From positions 1-50,346 of IMG/VR virus record IMGVR_UViG_3300009126_000009: a stretch of DNA of 50,346 nucleotides. One strand, given 5' to 3'. Source of the DNA: a virus. The translations under genes and the position numbers were made by a program. Each line of letters opens with the position of its first letter. Position 1 is the stretch's first letter. The notes under the pieces are model-generated. The model saw nothing but the letters and a program-made list of their open reading frames with translations. It did not search any database and was not told the origin of the DNA. Positions 42,140 through 48,673 of the stretch are shown piece after piece.

Positions 42140-42163
42140 TTTAAACCTCAAGAAAGGGAAAAA
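42140..42163 (+). repeat. Leader repeat, plus-strand copy 2
   Basis: TTTAAACCTCAAGAA is followed by AGGGAAAAA before the holin ATG, a variant of the leader of the early block. Fifteen bases (TTTAAACCTCAAGAA) also occur inside the DUF2800 gene near 31199. Confidence 0.5.
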
Positions 42164-42421
42164 ATGGACATTTTAACTAAATTTGCTAATTACATGAATG
42201 GATGGCCTTTGTGGATGCAAGGTGTTGTCGGAGTGGTTTTTATGGCAAAACTTATAACTATGATGACACCTACTAAAATGGATGATGAATGGTTTGGTAA
42301 AGCTACTCCATTTATAAATGGGATTCTTAAAATGTTGAATGTGGGTGGATTAAATGTTTTGAAAGACAAAAATGCAGATGAAGCCCTCCATAATTCAGCT
42401 AAATCCTTCAAAGGTAAGTAG
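42164..42421 (+). CDS. Holin-like protein
   Basis: This 85-residue protein has one hydrophobic helix (WPLWMQGVVGVVFMAKLITMM), the segment TPTKMDDEWFG, another weakly hydrophobic region and an alanine/lysine-rich end (DKNADEALHNSAKSFKGK). The pattern 'TPT..DD...' followed by 'NVLKDKNAD' is known from holin-like proteins of aquatic phages. Location after the endolysin supports the role. Confidence 0.7.
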   Translation: MDILTKFANYMNGWPLWMQGVVGVVFMAKLITMMTPTKMDDEWFGKATPFINGILKMLNVGGLNVLKDKNADEALHNSAKSFKGK

Positions 42422-42423
42422 TT

Positions 42424-42669
42424 ATGATGACATATCTTTTTATTATTGTTGGTGGGATAGGTATTTCTGCTGTTGCGATAACAATTATATTTAGTTTGGG
42501 TAAAAGGTCTGGGCGAATGGAAGAAAAAAAAGCCCATACCGATAAAGTGATCAAGAAACTCCATGAAATTTCTGAATCACATCAAACTATTGATAAAAAA
42601 GGAGATATGTTAAAAAAAAACAAGGTGAAAGGGCCTTGGCTTAGAGGAGATTGGCCTGTAGATTATTAA
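42424..42669 (+). CDS. Inner-membrane spanin-like protein (Rz-type)
   Basis: This 81-residue protein has an N-terminal membrane anchor (YLFIIVGGIGISAVAITIIFSLG) and a charged helical periplasmic part (RMEEKKAHTDKVIKKLHEISESHQT). This matches the topology of an inner-membrane spanin that bridges to an outer-membrane lipoprotein during lysis. Confidence 0.65.
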   Translation: MMTYLFIIVGGIGISAVAITIIFSLGKRSGRMEEKKAHTDKVIKKLHEISESHQTIDKKGDMLKKNKVKGPWLRGDWPVDY

Positions 42670-42713
42670 ATAAGGGTGTTTTGGCCCCGGGGTATACTCC
42701 GGGGTATCCTTAT
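42670..42713. other. GC-rich hairpin between spanin genes
   Basis: ATAAGG (42670-42675) pairs with CCTTAT (42708-42713) and CCCCGG (42685-42690) pairs with CCGGGG (42699-42704) around a central TATA. No T run follows on either strand, so it is not a standard terminator. It may slow RNA decay or tune the lysis genes. Confidence 0.5.
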
Positions 42714-42751
42714 GTAAAAAAGTATCAAAATAAGGCAACTGAGGACTTCTG

Positions 42752-43036
42752 ATGATATTTGTTAGATATTTTATATTGTGTTTTACAATAATTATTGCTT
42801 CATGCAATGGTACTCTTGGTTCCTCAAGCGCAAAATATCCAAATATTTTACCTCCGGCATTTCCAAAGGCGGTTATGCAACCTGAAATTGTATGGTCAAA
42901 ATGTGGGGATGATTATATGTGTTTGTTGATCAAGGATTTTGATGAACTGAAAAAATGGATTCAGGAATATGATCGTAATTACCGGAAAAATTATTGTACG
43001 ATTCAGATCATCAATGGGGAAAAATGCAAAACATAG
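42752..43036 (+). CDS. Outer-membrane spanin-like lipoprotein
   Basis: This 94-residue protein has a signal peptide with lipobox IIASC (cysteine 18), a short proline-containing mature start (YPNILPPAFPKA), and a domain with paired cysteines (WSKCGDDYMC...NYC...KC). It follows the inner-membrane spanin-like gene, as expected for a separate o-spanin. It is longer than classical Rz1 and less proline-rich. Confidence 0.65.
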   Translation: MIFVRYFILCFTIIIASCNGTLGSSSAKYPNILPPAFPKAVMQPEIVWSKCGDDYMCLLIKDFDELKKWIQEYDRNYRKNYCTIQIINGEKCKT

Positions 43037-43365
43037 TATTTATATTAGCGGTTTTGTTTTTTCCCGGGTTGGTTTTTGCTGATCAAAAACCATGGGAAAA
43101 GGAACCTTTGATCCCTCCACCAAAAGAAATCAGATCTATTGAAGCGCAACCCAACCGAATGATAGCGGTAACTTATGCGAATGGAAGGACTTTTATGTTT
43201 GAAATTAAGGACATGAAACCTAGATCTGATTGTAATGAAATTCAGGTTGATCAGGATTCTGGAGAAATCAAAATCATTGCCCGGGCTCAATCTAATACAT
43301 ATCAATATATTTTGGGATCTCCTGTTTTGTTTTCCCGGTGGCTTCCGTTTTTAGGTTCAAAATGA
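43024..43365 (+). CDS. Exported periplasmic protein
   Basis: This 113-residue protein has a clear signal peptide (MQNIVFILAVLFFPGLVFA, cut before DQKP), a proline-rich linker (LIPPPKEIRSIE) and a small beta-rich domain. The ATG at 43024 has GGGGAAA just upstream and overlaps the preceding gene by 13 bases. It may be part of the lysis cassette or a periplasmic defence factor; unrecognised. Confidence 0.65.
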   Translation: MQNIVFILAVLFFPGLVFADQKPWEKEPLIPPPKEIRSIEAQPNRMIAVTYANGRTFMFEIKDMKPRSDCNEIQVDQDSGEIKIIARAQSNTYQYILGSPVLFSRWLPFLGSK

Positions 43366-43422
43366 TGTGGCTGCCTATATTGATTCTTTTTTCCGGGTCA
43401 GAAAAAGTTGAAAGAGAATAAT
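43363..43422 (+). CDS. Possible 19-residue hydrophobic peptide
   Basis: MMWLPILILFSGSEKVERE overlaps the preceding stop (AATGATG) and covers the TTG of the following frame. Its start resembles the 28789 protein (MWLLLLIQLSG), so it may be the truncated remnant of a similar gene. Low support. Confidence 0.25.
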
Positions 43423-43623
43423 GAAATCGAGGAAATTAGTTTTTCTGTGCCAAAAGATGATGACATTATGATCCATGAAGTGAAGATTTTTGATGGCAAT
43501 GGTGCTTTGAAAAAAATAATTCCATCAATCACTTATGGCGAGTGGAAAAAAAGGAAAATTACCTCAAAGACTCCTCGCCAATGGGCATATTGGTCTCCCT
43601 TTGAGAAAGAACAAATTTCCTGA
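43408..43623 (+). CDS. Hypothetical protein convergent with the RHH gene
   Basis: This 71-residue frame begins at TTG (MKENNEIEEISFSVPKDDD...IMIHEVKIFDGNGALKKIIPSITYGEW). The content looks protein-like, but the start is weak and the last 65 bases overlap the end of the opposite-strand RHH gene. One of the two overlapping ends may be spurious. Confidence 0.4.
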   Translation: MKENNEIEEISFSVPKDDDIMIHEVKIFDGNGALKKIIPSITYGEWKKRKITSKTPRQWAYWSPFEKEQIS

Positions 43624-43747
43624 TCAATTGGAACACCCGGGAGCCCGGAGCGATTTTTTCTTCTTCACATAAATATTCAAATTCATCCCAAGTTTCTTTG
43701 TCGATACAATATGTTTTAGTTAGGTTTTTCGGATTTTTCTTCGGCAT
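43559..43747 (-). CDS. Ribbon-helix-helix-like small protein
   Basis: This 62-residue protein (KNLTKTYCIDKETWDEFEYLCEEEKIAPGSRVFQLIRKFVLSQRE) fits a ribbon-helix-helix or CopG-like DNA-binding pattern. Its ATG directly follows the stop of integrase 2, so the two form a unit; it may regulate that recombinase, act as a directionality factor or repress early genes. Confidence 0.6.
   Translation of the reverse strand: MPKKNPKNLTKTYCIDKETWDEFEYLCEEEKIAPGSRVFQLIRKFVLSQRETNMPIGEESLR
43637..43659 (+). terminator. Weak plus-strand terminator candidate
   Basis: CCGG (43637-43640) can pair with CCGG (43645-43648) and six T follow at 43654-43659. It would stop the rightward transcripts of the lysis region where they meet the leftward block. 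The stem is very short. Confidence 0.3.
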
Positions 43748-44587
43748 TTATTTATTCCTTTCCAGAGTTTCTAAAGCCTTTTTCTTGTTTTCAGTTAATA
43801 AGTGAGAATATCTTCTGGTTGTTTGGATGTTGGTATGTCCAGCTAACTCCGCAATTTCCACCAATGGAATATTTTCCATAGCAAGCCGGGAACAAAAGGT
43901 ATGTCGCAAATCGTGGAACCTTAACTTTTTAATCTTTGATTTTTCTACACATCTTTTGAAGGCCATTGATACGGCATTTCTGGAAAGCGAAGGAAAAAGG
44001 TATTGATGATCCATTTCCAGATTATTTATTTCTTCCCGGGCTGGTCCAATAATCGGTTGATTTAATTCAATTCCGGTCTTCTTGTTGACGATATTTATTA
44101 CCCAATTTTCCCTGTCAATCATAGACCATTTCAAGGATAATATATCAGAAACCCTTAGTCCAGTACAGAGCGCAATTGTGATAATTGGCTTGATGAAGGC
44201 CGGGGCATATTGGAAGATTAGAGCTTCTTCCTCTTTTGATAGCACCCGGGTTTTTGGCTTTTTATCTTGAGCGAGGGTGATTTCATCGAATGGATTTTTA
44301 TCGAGCCAATCACTGATTGAGATCCATTTCTTCTTTTTGATGGATACAAGCAAAGCTGTATTTAGATTGTTCAGGTTTTGCCGGATGGTACTGGTTTTTC
44401 CGTTGGCATGGTTTTTGAATCGGTTTAAATCTTTACCTGATAAATCCTTAATTTTGTATTCCGGTCCAAAGAAATTCTTGAATTTCTCAAGTGTTGAATA
44501 GTAAGTGTCAATTGTTCCGGCTGCCAGTTCCTTGTCGGCTCCATATTCAAAGCAATACCAATGCTGCAAATCTTCTAATGTTTCCAT
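43748..44587 (-). CDS. Tyrosine recombinase 2
   Basis: This 279-residue integrase-family protein has all catalytic residues: R145 (CTGLR), lysine near 169-170 (NKKTG), H225-x-x-R228 (FHDLRHTF), H251 (AGHT) and Y260 (RRYSHL). The N-terminal 100 residues form a SAM-like core-binding domain. It has the leader AACAAGGGGAAACAAAATG and lies last but one in the leftward early block, 9 kb from attP. The role is uncertain: dimer resolution, inversion or a second integration specificity. Confidence 0.9.
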   Translation of the reverse strand: METLEDLQHWYCFEYGADKELAAGTIDTYYSTLEKFKNFFGPEYKIKDLSGKDLNRFKNHANGKTSTIRQNLNNLNTALLVSIKKKKWISISDWLDKNPFDEITLAQDKKPKTRVLSKEEEALIFQYAPAFIKPIITIALCTGLRVSDILSLKWSMIDRENWVINIVNKKTGIELNQPIIGPAREEINNLEMDHQYLFPSLSRNAVSMAFKRCVEKSKIKKLRFHDLRHTFCSRLAMENIPLVEIAELAGHTNIQTTRRYSHLLTENKKKALETLERNK

Positions 44588-44615
44588 TTTGTTTCCCCTT
44601 GTTTTGAGTTTAAAC
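44588..44615 (-). repeat. Leader repeat before integrase 2
   Basis: On the minus strand GTTTAAAC directly follows the TAA of the previous gene, then TCAAAACAAGGGGAAAC and three A before the ATG. Confidence 0.8.
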
Positions 44616-44930
44616 TTATGTATATGAAGTTACGTTGTCGATTGATGTAAAATATTTATCAGCTTCCTTTTGTTGCAGCTTACATTTTTTTATCCAATAC
44701 AAATATGATTCACCTCTACTATCCCAAAATGTTCCATCTGGTTTAGTTGCATCTCCAAAAATATATATGTCGTGAGTAATTTCAAAAAACTTATTTATCT
44801 TATCCTGATAAGTAGTCATTGAATGTTTACCCCCAAGCTTTAGGTATTCTGCATACCAAGTGTGTAGTTGGAACGCATTATATTCAAAATCCATTGTGGC
44901 TGTTTTAATTTTGAAAGACTTTTCTTCCAT
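44616..44930 (-). CDS. Hypothetical early protein (104 aa)
   Basis: MEEKSFKIKTATMDFEYNAF then an aromatic-rich body (WYAEYLKLGGKHSMTTYQDKINKFFEITHDIYIFGDATKPDGTFWDSRG). No known family. The leader AACAAGGGGAATAAAA precedes the ATG, preceded by TTTAAACTC. Confidence 0.7.
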   Translation of the reverse strand: MEEKSFKIKTATMDFEYNAFQLHTWYAEYLKLGGKHSMTTYQDKINKFFEITHDIYIFGDATKPDGTFWDSRGESYLYWIKKCKLQQKEADKYFTSIDNVTSYT

Positions 44931-44959
44931 TTTTATTCCCCTTGTTTTGATTTTTGAGT

Positions 44960-45334
44960 TTAAATATTGTTTTCGTAATACAGTTTTTTAGGCTCGGCCT
45001 TTTTTAGTTCTTCATATACAATTTTTGAGAATTCTTTAGTTGTTGCCATTCTCCATAATGGGTTTTTTTTGGCTAAGGCTTCAAATTTCTTTTTATGTTT
45101 AGCATAGTATTGTTTTTTTGTGTAGGCCATATCATCTCGGTTAACTTGATACCAAACTGTAAAAGGCATGATGGTTTTCTTTGGGTATGTTTTCTTTTTC
45201 CGTGGCTTGGCTAATTTAGCCACCTTTGGGGCGGCGGCTTCAATGAAGTTATCTGCTAGTTTTTCAACTTGTGCCTTGGTTAATCCCGGTGCATCAAAAA
45301 TAATTTTTCCGTTTGCTCTTTTTGTTGTTGCCAT
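44960..45334 (-). CDS. Lysine/alanine-rich basic protein, possible DNA-binding
   Basis: This 124-residue protein starts MATTKRANGKIIFDAPG; the ATG at 45334 follows AACAAGGGGAAAT and is preferred over codons further upstream. The middle is PKVAKLAKPRKKKTYPKKT, histone-tail-like, followed by an aromatic helical domain (MPFTVWYQVNRDDMAYTKKQYYAKHKKKFEALAKKNPLWRMATTKEFSK) that faintly recalls an HMG-box. This is only an impression. Confidence 0.65.
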   Translation of the reverse strand: MATTKRANGKIIFDAPGLTKAQVEKLADNFIEAAAPKVAKLAKPRKKKTYPKKTIMPFTVWYQVNRDDMAYTKKQYYAKHKKKFEALAKKNPLWRMATTKEFSKIVYEELKKAEPKKLYYENNI

Positions 45335-45369
45335 TTTTATTTCCCCTTGTTTTAAGTTGTGGTTTAAAC
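45335..45369 (-). repeat. Leader repeat before the basic protein
   Basis: The minus strand carries GTTTAAAC at 45362-45369, then CACAACTTAAAACAAGGGGAA. It is nearly identical to the copy at 45842-45875. Confidence 0.8.
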
Positions 45370-45395
45370 TAAATTTTATTTTTTTTATTTTCCTC

Positions 45396-45647
45396 TTAGC
45401 AAATTGTGAATTCGGAAATCCAAACAATAGTTTTATATTTTTCAGCCCAGAATTGATCGTTATGTTTTACCCACGGGCCAAAATCTTTTAGGGCTCCATC
45501 TTTGTTAGGGTCTTTATTTCCGGCGCATAAATAATTATCCCCTACTAAATAAACAGCCCGGGATGTTCCTTCTATATAATATCTATACTCTTTTAATTCG
45601 TTGTACTCAAAACCAATGGCTCCAGCGATTGCAGCTATTGAACTCAT
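45396..45647 (-). CDS. Hypothetical early protein (83 aa)
   Basis: MSSIAAIAGAIGFEYNELKE followed by YRYYIEGTSRAVYLVGDNYLC and a tryptophan-containing end. Unlike its neighbours it uses GGAGGAT as ribosome site and starts by ATGA overlap with the upstream gene, so it is translated as the second gene of a pair. Family unknown. Confidence 0.65.
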   Translation of the reverse strand: MSSIAAIAGAIGFEYNELKEYRYYIEGTSRAVYLVGDNYLCAGNKDPNKDGALKDFGPWVKHNDQFWAEKYKTIVWISEFTIC

Positions 45648-45841
45648 TGTTTATCCTCCGGATCAAAAGTTTTAAAAGTTACATTTCGCAATTCTTTAAC
45701 ACAAAACTTATCCATCAACGCATAGCATAAATTAACAGCCCATTCCGCTTTTTCACCGTACTTCATTGCATCACCCGCATACGTTACAAGACAACGGTGA
45801 ACCCATTCGGATTGTTTGTCTGTTAATGTTACGGTTCTCAT
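45644..45841 (-). CDS. Hypothetical early protein (65 aa)
   Basis: MRTVTLTDKQSEWVHRCLVTYAGDAMKYGEKAEWAVNLCYALMDKF suggests a compact helical protein. The repeated leader precedes its ATG and it couples to the following gene by a four-base overlap. No known family. Confidence 0.65.
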   Translation of the reverse strand: MRTVTLTDKQSEWVHRCLVTYAGDAMKYGEKAEWAVNLCYALMDKFCVKELRNVTFKTFDPEDKQ

Positions 45842-45875
45842 TTTTATTCCCCTTGTTTTAAGTTGTGGTTTAAAC
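45842..45875 (-). repeat. Leader repeat before the 65-residue gene
   Basis: GTTTAAAC (45868-45875) is followed on the minus strand by CACAACTTAAAACAAGGGG and then the start codon region. Confidence 0.8.
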
Positions 45876-45883
45876 TAAAGTTT

Positions 45884-45964
45884 TTATAAACATAATCCGA
45901 GGACTATTATTAGTCCCAAAAGCGCAAAAAGGATTAAGTCAATTATTAATTCTTTTAAATCCAT
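45884..45964 (-). CDS. 26-residue membrane micropeptide
   Basis: MDLKELIIDLILFALLGLIIVLGLCL is almost one membrane helix. TGAGGA lies seven bases before the ATG. Upstream the AACAAGGGGAAAC leader meets a TTG that would give a seven-codon peptide ending at that TGAGGA. Too short for any family; the ribosome site is the main support. Confidence 0.5.
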   Translation of the reverse strand: MDLKELIIDLILFALLGLIIVLGLCL

Positions 45965-46044
45965 GTTATAATCCTCAAAGTAAATGGGCGGTTTTCAAGT
46001 TTCCCCTTGTTTCCGCTCGTTTATAAAAATCTATTCGGTTTTTG

Positions 46045-46081
46045 ATCCGGCTTTCATTTCCACATGGGGCCGGATTTTTTT
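46045..46081 (+). terminator. Hairpin with T run, plus-strand polarity
   Basis: ATCCGGC (46045-46051) pairs with GCCGGAT (46069-46075), then seven T. In plus-strand direction this is a standard terminator form, although no plus-strand gene precedes it. For the leftward genes it is only a hairpin after the 29-residue gene. Confidence 0.5.
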
Positions 46082-46169
46082 ATATTTTGCCTTTAATGAT
46101 TAAAATGGCTGTACCTATGCCAAAAATCAATATTAAATGGATTGCTAAAATAAATTTAAATATATTCAT
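46080..46169 (-). CDS. 29-residue membrane micropeptide
   Basis: MNIFKFILAIHLILIFGIGT then AILIIKGKI forms a single membrane helix. AAAGGGG is eight to ten bases upstream and the ATG overlaps the TGA of the preceding gene (ATGA). It is followed by a hairpin. Its placement strongly suggests translation; the function is unknown. Confidence 0.55.
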   Translation of the reverse strand: MNIFKFILAIHLILIFGIGTAILIIKGKI

Positions 46170-46366
46170 TTCATTTCCCCTTTTTCTTTTTCAAATTTTT
46201 TCAAACAATATTCACTGCAAAAACATTCTTCTTTGTTGATTGAATTTCGATTGAAGTAATAATGTTTATCAGCGTATATTTGAACGTTGCAATCGTACTG
46301 GTAACACGTATCAAATAGCGCATTATGATTATTCATTAATTCTGTTCCGATATCTTTAATTTTCAT
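46166..46366 (-). CDS. Hypothetical early protein with cysteine cluster (66 aa)
   Basis: The protein (MKIKDIGTELMNNHNALFDT, CYQYDCNVQIYADKHYYFNR, INKEECFCSEYCLKKFEKEK) has five cysteines, the last three as CFCSEYC, and may bind zinc in a 'treble-clef' or MYND-like knuckle. The leader repeat precedes its ATG. Confidence 0.65.
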   Translation of the reverse strand: MKIKDIGTELMNNHNALFDTCYQYDCNVQIYADKHYYFNRNSINKEECFCSEYCLKKFEKEKGEMK

Positions 46367-46404
46367 TTCATTTCCCCTTGTTAGATTAAAAGTTGAGTTT
46401 AAAC
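46367..46404 (-). repeat. Leader repeat before the cysteine-cluster gene
   Basis: GTTTAAACTCAAC, TTTTAATCT and AACAAGGGGAAATGAA precede the ATG on the minus strand. This form, with TGAA before ATG, recurs in several later copies. Confidence 0.85.
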
Positions 46405-46415
46405 TACATTATTTT

Positions 46416-46760
46416 TTAAATAAAATACTCGCAAGAAGTTATTGGATAGTGCTTTTCATATTCATATAAGTATTTATAAAGATCATTTGTTTCTTCCGGC
46501 GAAAATATTTTTTTCCCAACTCCAACTTCCCCTAAATAATAGGGGTTTTTTTTCCCTATTTTCGCTGCCTTAAAAGCTTGTTCTACTGTTTCATAATCTT
46601 TGCGCCCGAATTTAGTAAAGGTAAAAACAAAACCGTCTTTAGTTTGTTTCCAACTCTTATATCGATATACATCTCCATATTTTTTTTCCACTAACACAAC
46701 TTTATAATATTCATTTCCCCCATGACTGTTTTTAGAATATTTAATTTTGCAGAATTTCAT
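46416..46760 (-). CDS. Hypothetical early protein (114 aa)
   Basis: MKFCKIKYSKNSHGGNEYYKVVLVEKKYGDVYRYKSW is a basic, tyrosine-rich, probably beta-rich protein with no known family. The leader repeat precedes the ATG. Confidence 0.68.
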   Translation of the reverse strand: MKFCKIKYSKNSHGGNEYYKVVLVEKKYGDVYRYKSWKQTKDGFVFTFTKFGRKDYETVEQAFKAAKIGKKNPYYLGEVGVGKKIFSPEETNDLYKYLYEYEKHYPITSCEYFI

Positions 46761-46797
46761 TTTATTTCCCCTTGTTAAGTTAAAGTTGAGTTTAAAA
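46761..46797 (-). repeat. Leader repeat before the 114-residue gene
   Basis: This variant reads GTTTAAAA at 46790-46797. The TAA stop of the upstream gene (46792-46794) lies inside it, so element and stop codon overlap. Confidence 0.75.
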
Positions 46798-47088
46798 TTT
46801 ACCTCTTATTTTTAGATAATATTGTTTATGTGTTTCTGGAAATTCTTTTTTAAATCGTTTAATACATTTTGATATATAACCTTTAAAAATTGGATATGAA
46901 TCAATTGGGTTGGAATTATATCCTTTTTCCTCAATATAATTTCTTAGTTCGGTATGGGTGCATCTTTGCACCGGGTCCACGTTTTGAACATTTTCTTCAA
47001 TATGTAAAGTTCTATATTTAAATTTTTGATAAACCTTTTCCATTATTTCTTTTTTGTCTTTTGCAGTAAGTTTTGACAAAGATTTCAT
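46792..47088 (-). CDS. Hypothetical early protein (98 aa)
   Basis: MKSLSKLTAKDKKEIMEKVYQKFKYRTLHIEENVQNVDPVQRCTHTELRNYIEEKGY is basic and helical. The segment CTHTELRNYIEEKGYN might be a DNA-binding helix pair, but the family is not recognised. The leader is shortened (AACAAGGGGAAAA). Confidence 0.65.
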   Translation of the reverse strand: MKSLSKLTAKDKKEIMEKVYQKFKYRTLHIEENVQNVDPVQRCTHTELRNYIEEKGYNSNPIDSYPIFKGYISKCIKRFKKEFPETHKQYYLKIRGKF

Positions 47089-47124
47089 TTTTCCCCTTGT
47101 TTTTTTGTTGTTTGAACTAAAATT

Positions 47125-47472
47125 TTAACCTCCCGGCAATAAGAACTTTATTTTATTTAAGTGCTTATAGTACGGATTAATATTTTTATACATCCATTCA
47201 TTATGTTTAAAATTTAAATGTCCGTTTTTATTTCTATGTTTCAATATGGTTTTAACGGCCTTGACTTCTTGTGTTGTTCCATACAACTCCGCTAATAGTA
47301 AATAGTTTTCCGTATGTGCATTTATGTCCTCATTTTCTTCATACTTTTTTAATGCTTCTTCCCGTATTCGATGATATGGGGTTAATGTGTTGGTGTATTT
47401 ATAAAATTTCACGTTTTCTTTTTTCCAGTATTCTAGCCTTCTCTTTTCTTCAACTTTTTGTTTTAAATCCAT
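47125..47472 (-). CDS. Hypothetical early protein (115 aa)
   Basis: MDLKQKVEEKRRLEYWKKEN and a body rich in lysine, asparagine and tyrosine (HRIREEALKKYEENEDINAH, LLLAELYGTTQEVKAVKTIL). Mostly helical; no known family. The leader AACAAGGGGAAATGAA is present, but GTTTAAAC is not. Confidence 0.65.
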   Translation of the reverse strand: MDLKQKVEEKRRLEYWKKENVKFYKYTNTLTPYHRIREEALKKYEENEDINAHTENYLLLAELYGTTQEVKAVKTILKHRNKNGHLNFKHNEWMYKNINPYYKHLNKIKFLLPGG

Positions 47473-47553
47473 TTCATTTCCCCTTGTTTAAGTTTTTTTA
47501 CATTTAAGCATATATATTATATTCTGTCAATAAAATATTACAATATATTATAT

Positions 47554-47715
47554 TTAAAATAAATGTTTTTCTTCCCATTCCCGTTGTTCCTGTTTTTCTT
47601 GATCCCTTTTAACCTTGTCTTCATAAGTAACAATTTCCCTATGGTCAAAAGCATAAGCTAACATTTCTAAAAATGTATATTGCTTTTCCGGTGCTTTTTT
47701 TTCTTTGCGCTTCAT
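47554..47715 (-). CDS. Small charged early protein (53 aa)
   Basis: MKRKEKKAPEKQYTFLEMLA, then AYAFDHREIVTYEDKVKRDQ and a charged helical end (EKQEQREWEEKHLF). The full leader repeat before its ATG is the main support. Function unknown. Confidence 0.65.
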   Translation of the reverse strand: MKRKEKKAPEKQYTFLEMLAYAFDHREIVTYEDKVKRDQEKQEQREWEEKHLF

Positions 47716-47753
47716 TTTATTTCCCCTTGTTAAGTTAAAAGTTGAGTTTAAAC
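47716..47753 (-). repeat. Leader repeat before the 53-residue gene
   Basis: GTTTAAAC (47746-47753), TCAACTTTTAACTTAAC and AAGGGGAAATAAA run to the ATG. Confidence 0.85.
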
Positions 47754-47758
47754 TTCAA

Positions 47759-48106
47759 TTAATAATTTGGTGAATAAGAAACTGTCGCAATATATTCATT
47801 ATTTTTTCTGTTTGTCGGTTTTTTTAGATCGACTAATCCACCAAAAAAACATCCACAGCAATCATGCTGACAGGAACAACTTCTTTCAAAATAATCCCTC
47901 AAAACCTTAAACAATGTTTTTTTGCTCGTTCTCATATTGGTTTTAATTCTTAAAATATTTATATATGAATCGTATTCTGTATTTTGTTTTTCTTTTTCGG
48001 ATAAAATCCTAAAACTCCAATTAAAATATTCCCAATCATCCAAATAGGCATAATCATGATTATATTTATTTGAAATATTACATCGAGCCTCAATCCACTT
48101 TTTCAT
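47759..48106 (-). CDS. Cysteine-rich early protein (115 aa)
   Basis: MKKWIEARCNISNKYNHDYA, a tyrosine/tryptophan-rich middle, and a compact cluster SCSCQHDCCGCFFGGL near residue 85 with five cysteines and one histidine that probably binds metal. I recall similar 'CxHDCCGCxxGG' clusters in phage hypothetical proteins, but no function. The leader repeat is present. Confidence 0.68.
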   Translation of the reverse strand: MKKWIEARCNISNKYNHDYAYLDDWEYFNWSFRILSEKEKQNTEYDSYINILRIKTNMRTSKKTLFKVLRDYFERSCSCQHDCCGCFFGGLVDLKKPTNRKNNEYIATVSYSPNY

Positions 48107-48144
48107 ATTATTTCCCCTTGTTAAGTTAAAAGTTGAGTTTAAAC
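48107..48144 (-). repeat. Leader repeat before the cysteine-rich gene
   Basis: GTTTAAAC lies at 48137-48144; the remainder is identical in order to the copy at 47716. Confidence 0.85.
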
Positions 48145-48149
48145 TTCAA

Positions 48150-48629
48150 TTAAAATGTCCCGGTTATCCATTCCCCGGTTGGTGTTTCTGGCATTTCATT
48201 ATGTCGGGCCTTGAAAATAGAAACCCTATGTTCTTGGCACATTTCAACTCTTTCAGAAATAGAAGCATTTCCCCAATACTCATAAGCTTCATTAAATTCC
48301 AATTCTGATAAATGTTCCTCATTAACTACCGGATAATCCATTAAATCTTTTTCTATTTTTTCGGCTTCTTTAAATTCCTTTGTTCCTTTTTTAACCGCTA
48401 TAATTTCCCACCACCCACAGCCCCAATGTCCAAACCTATGAACCTGAACGTTTTCAGATTCGCCGCCTAACATTTCCAAACCTGATATAAAATTGGATCG
48501 AGTAACTACGTTACAATCCCGGGTTTGTGTTAGGAACCCATAAAGATCCTTAAAATCAGTTGAGCCCATGTAATTAGATAATGAATCAAACCCGCTCGGG
48601 TTTTTTACTGTTTCGATTAATGGCTTCAT
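48150..48629 (-). CDS. Conserved phage protein of unknown function (159 aa)
   Basis: MKPLIETVKNPSGFDSLSNY, TRDCNVVTRSNFISGLEMLG, GESENVQVHRFGHWGCGWWE and YPVVNEEHLSELEFNEAYEYW form a pattern I know from uncharacterised proteins in many unrelated phages ('TRSNF...LGGES..V.V....HW..GW.E'). Usually early, never assigned. The full leader repeat precedes its ATG. Confidence 0.75.
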   Translation of the reverse strand: MKPLIETVKNPSGFDSLSNYMGSTDFKDLYGFLTQTRDCNVVTRSNFISGLEMLGGESENVQVHRFGHWGCGWWEIIAVKKGTKEFKEAEKIEKDLMDYPVVNEEHLSELEFNEAYEYWGNASISERVEMCQEHRVSIFKARHNEMPETPTGEWITGTF

Positions 48630-48666
48630 TTCATTTCCCCTTGTTAAGTTAAAGTTGAGTTTAAAC
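48630..48666 (-). repeat. Leader repeat before the conserved 159-residue gene
   Basis: GTTTAAAC lies at 48659-48666, then TCAACTTTAACTTAAC and AAGGGGAAATGAA to the ATG. Confidence 0.85.
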
Positions 48667-48673
48667 TAAAATT

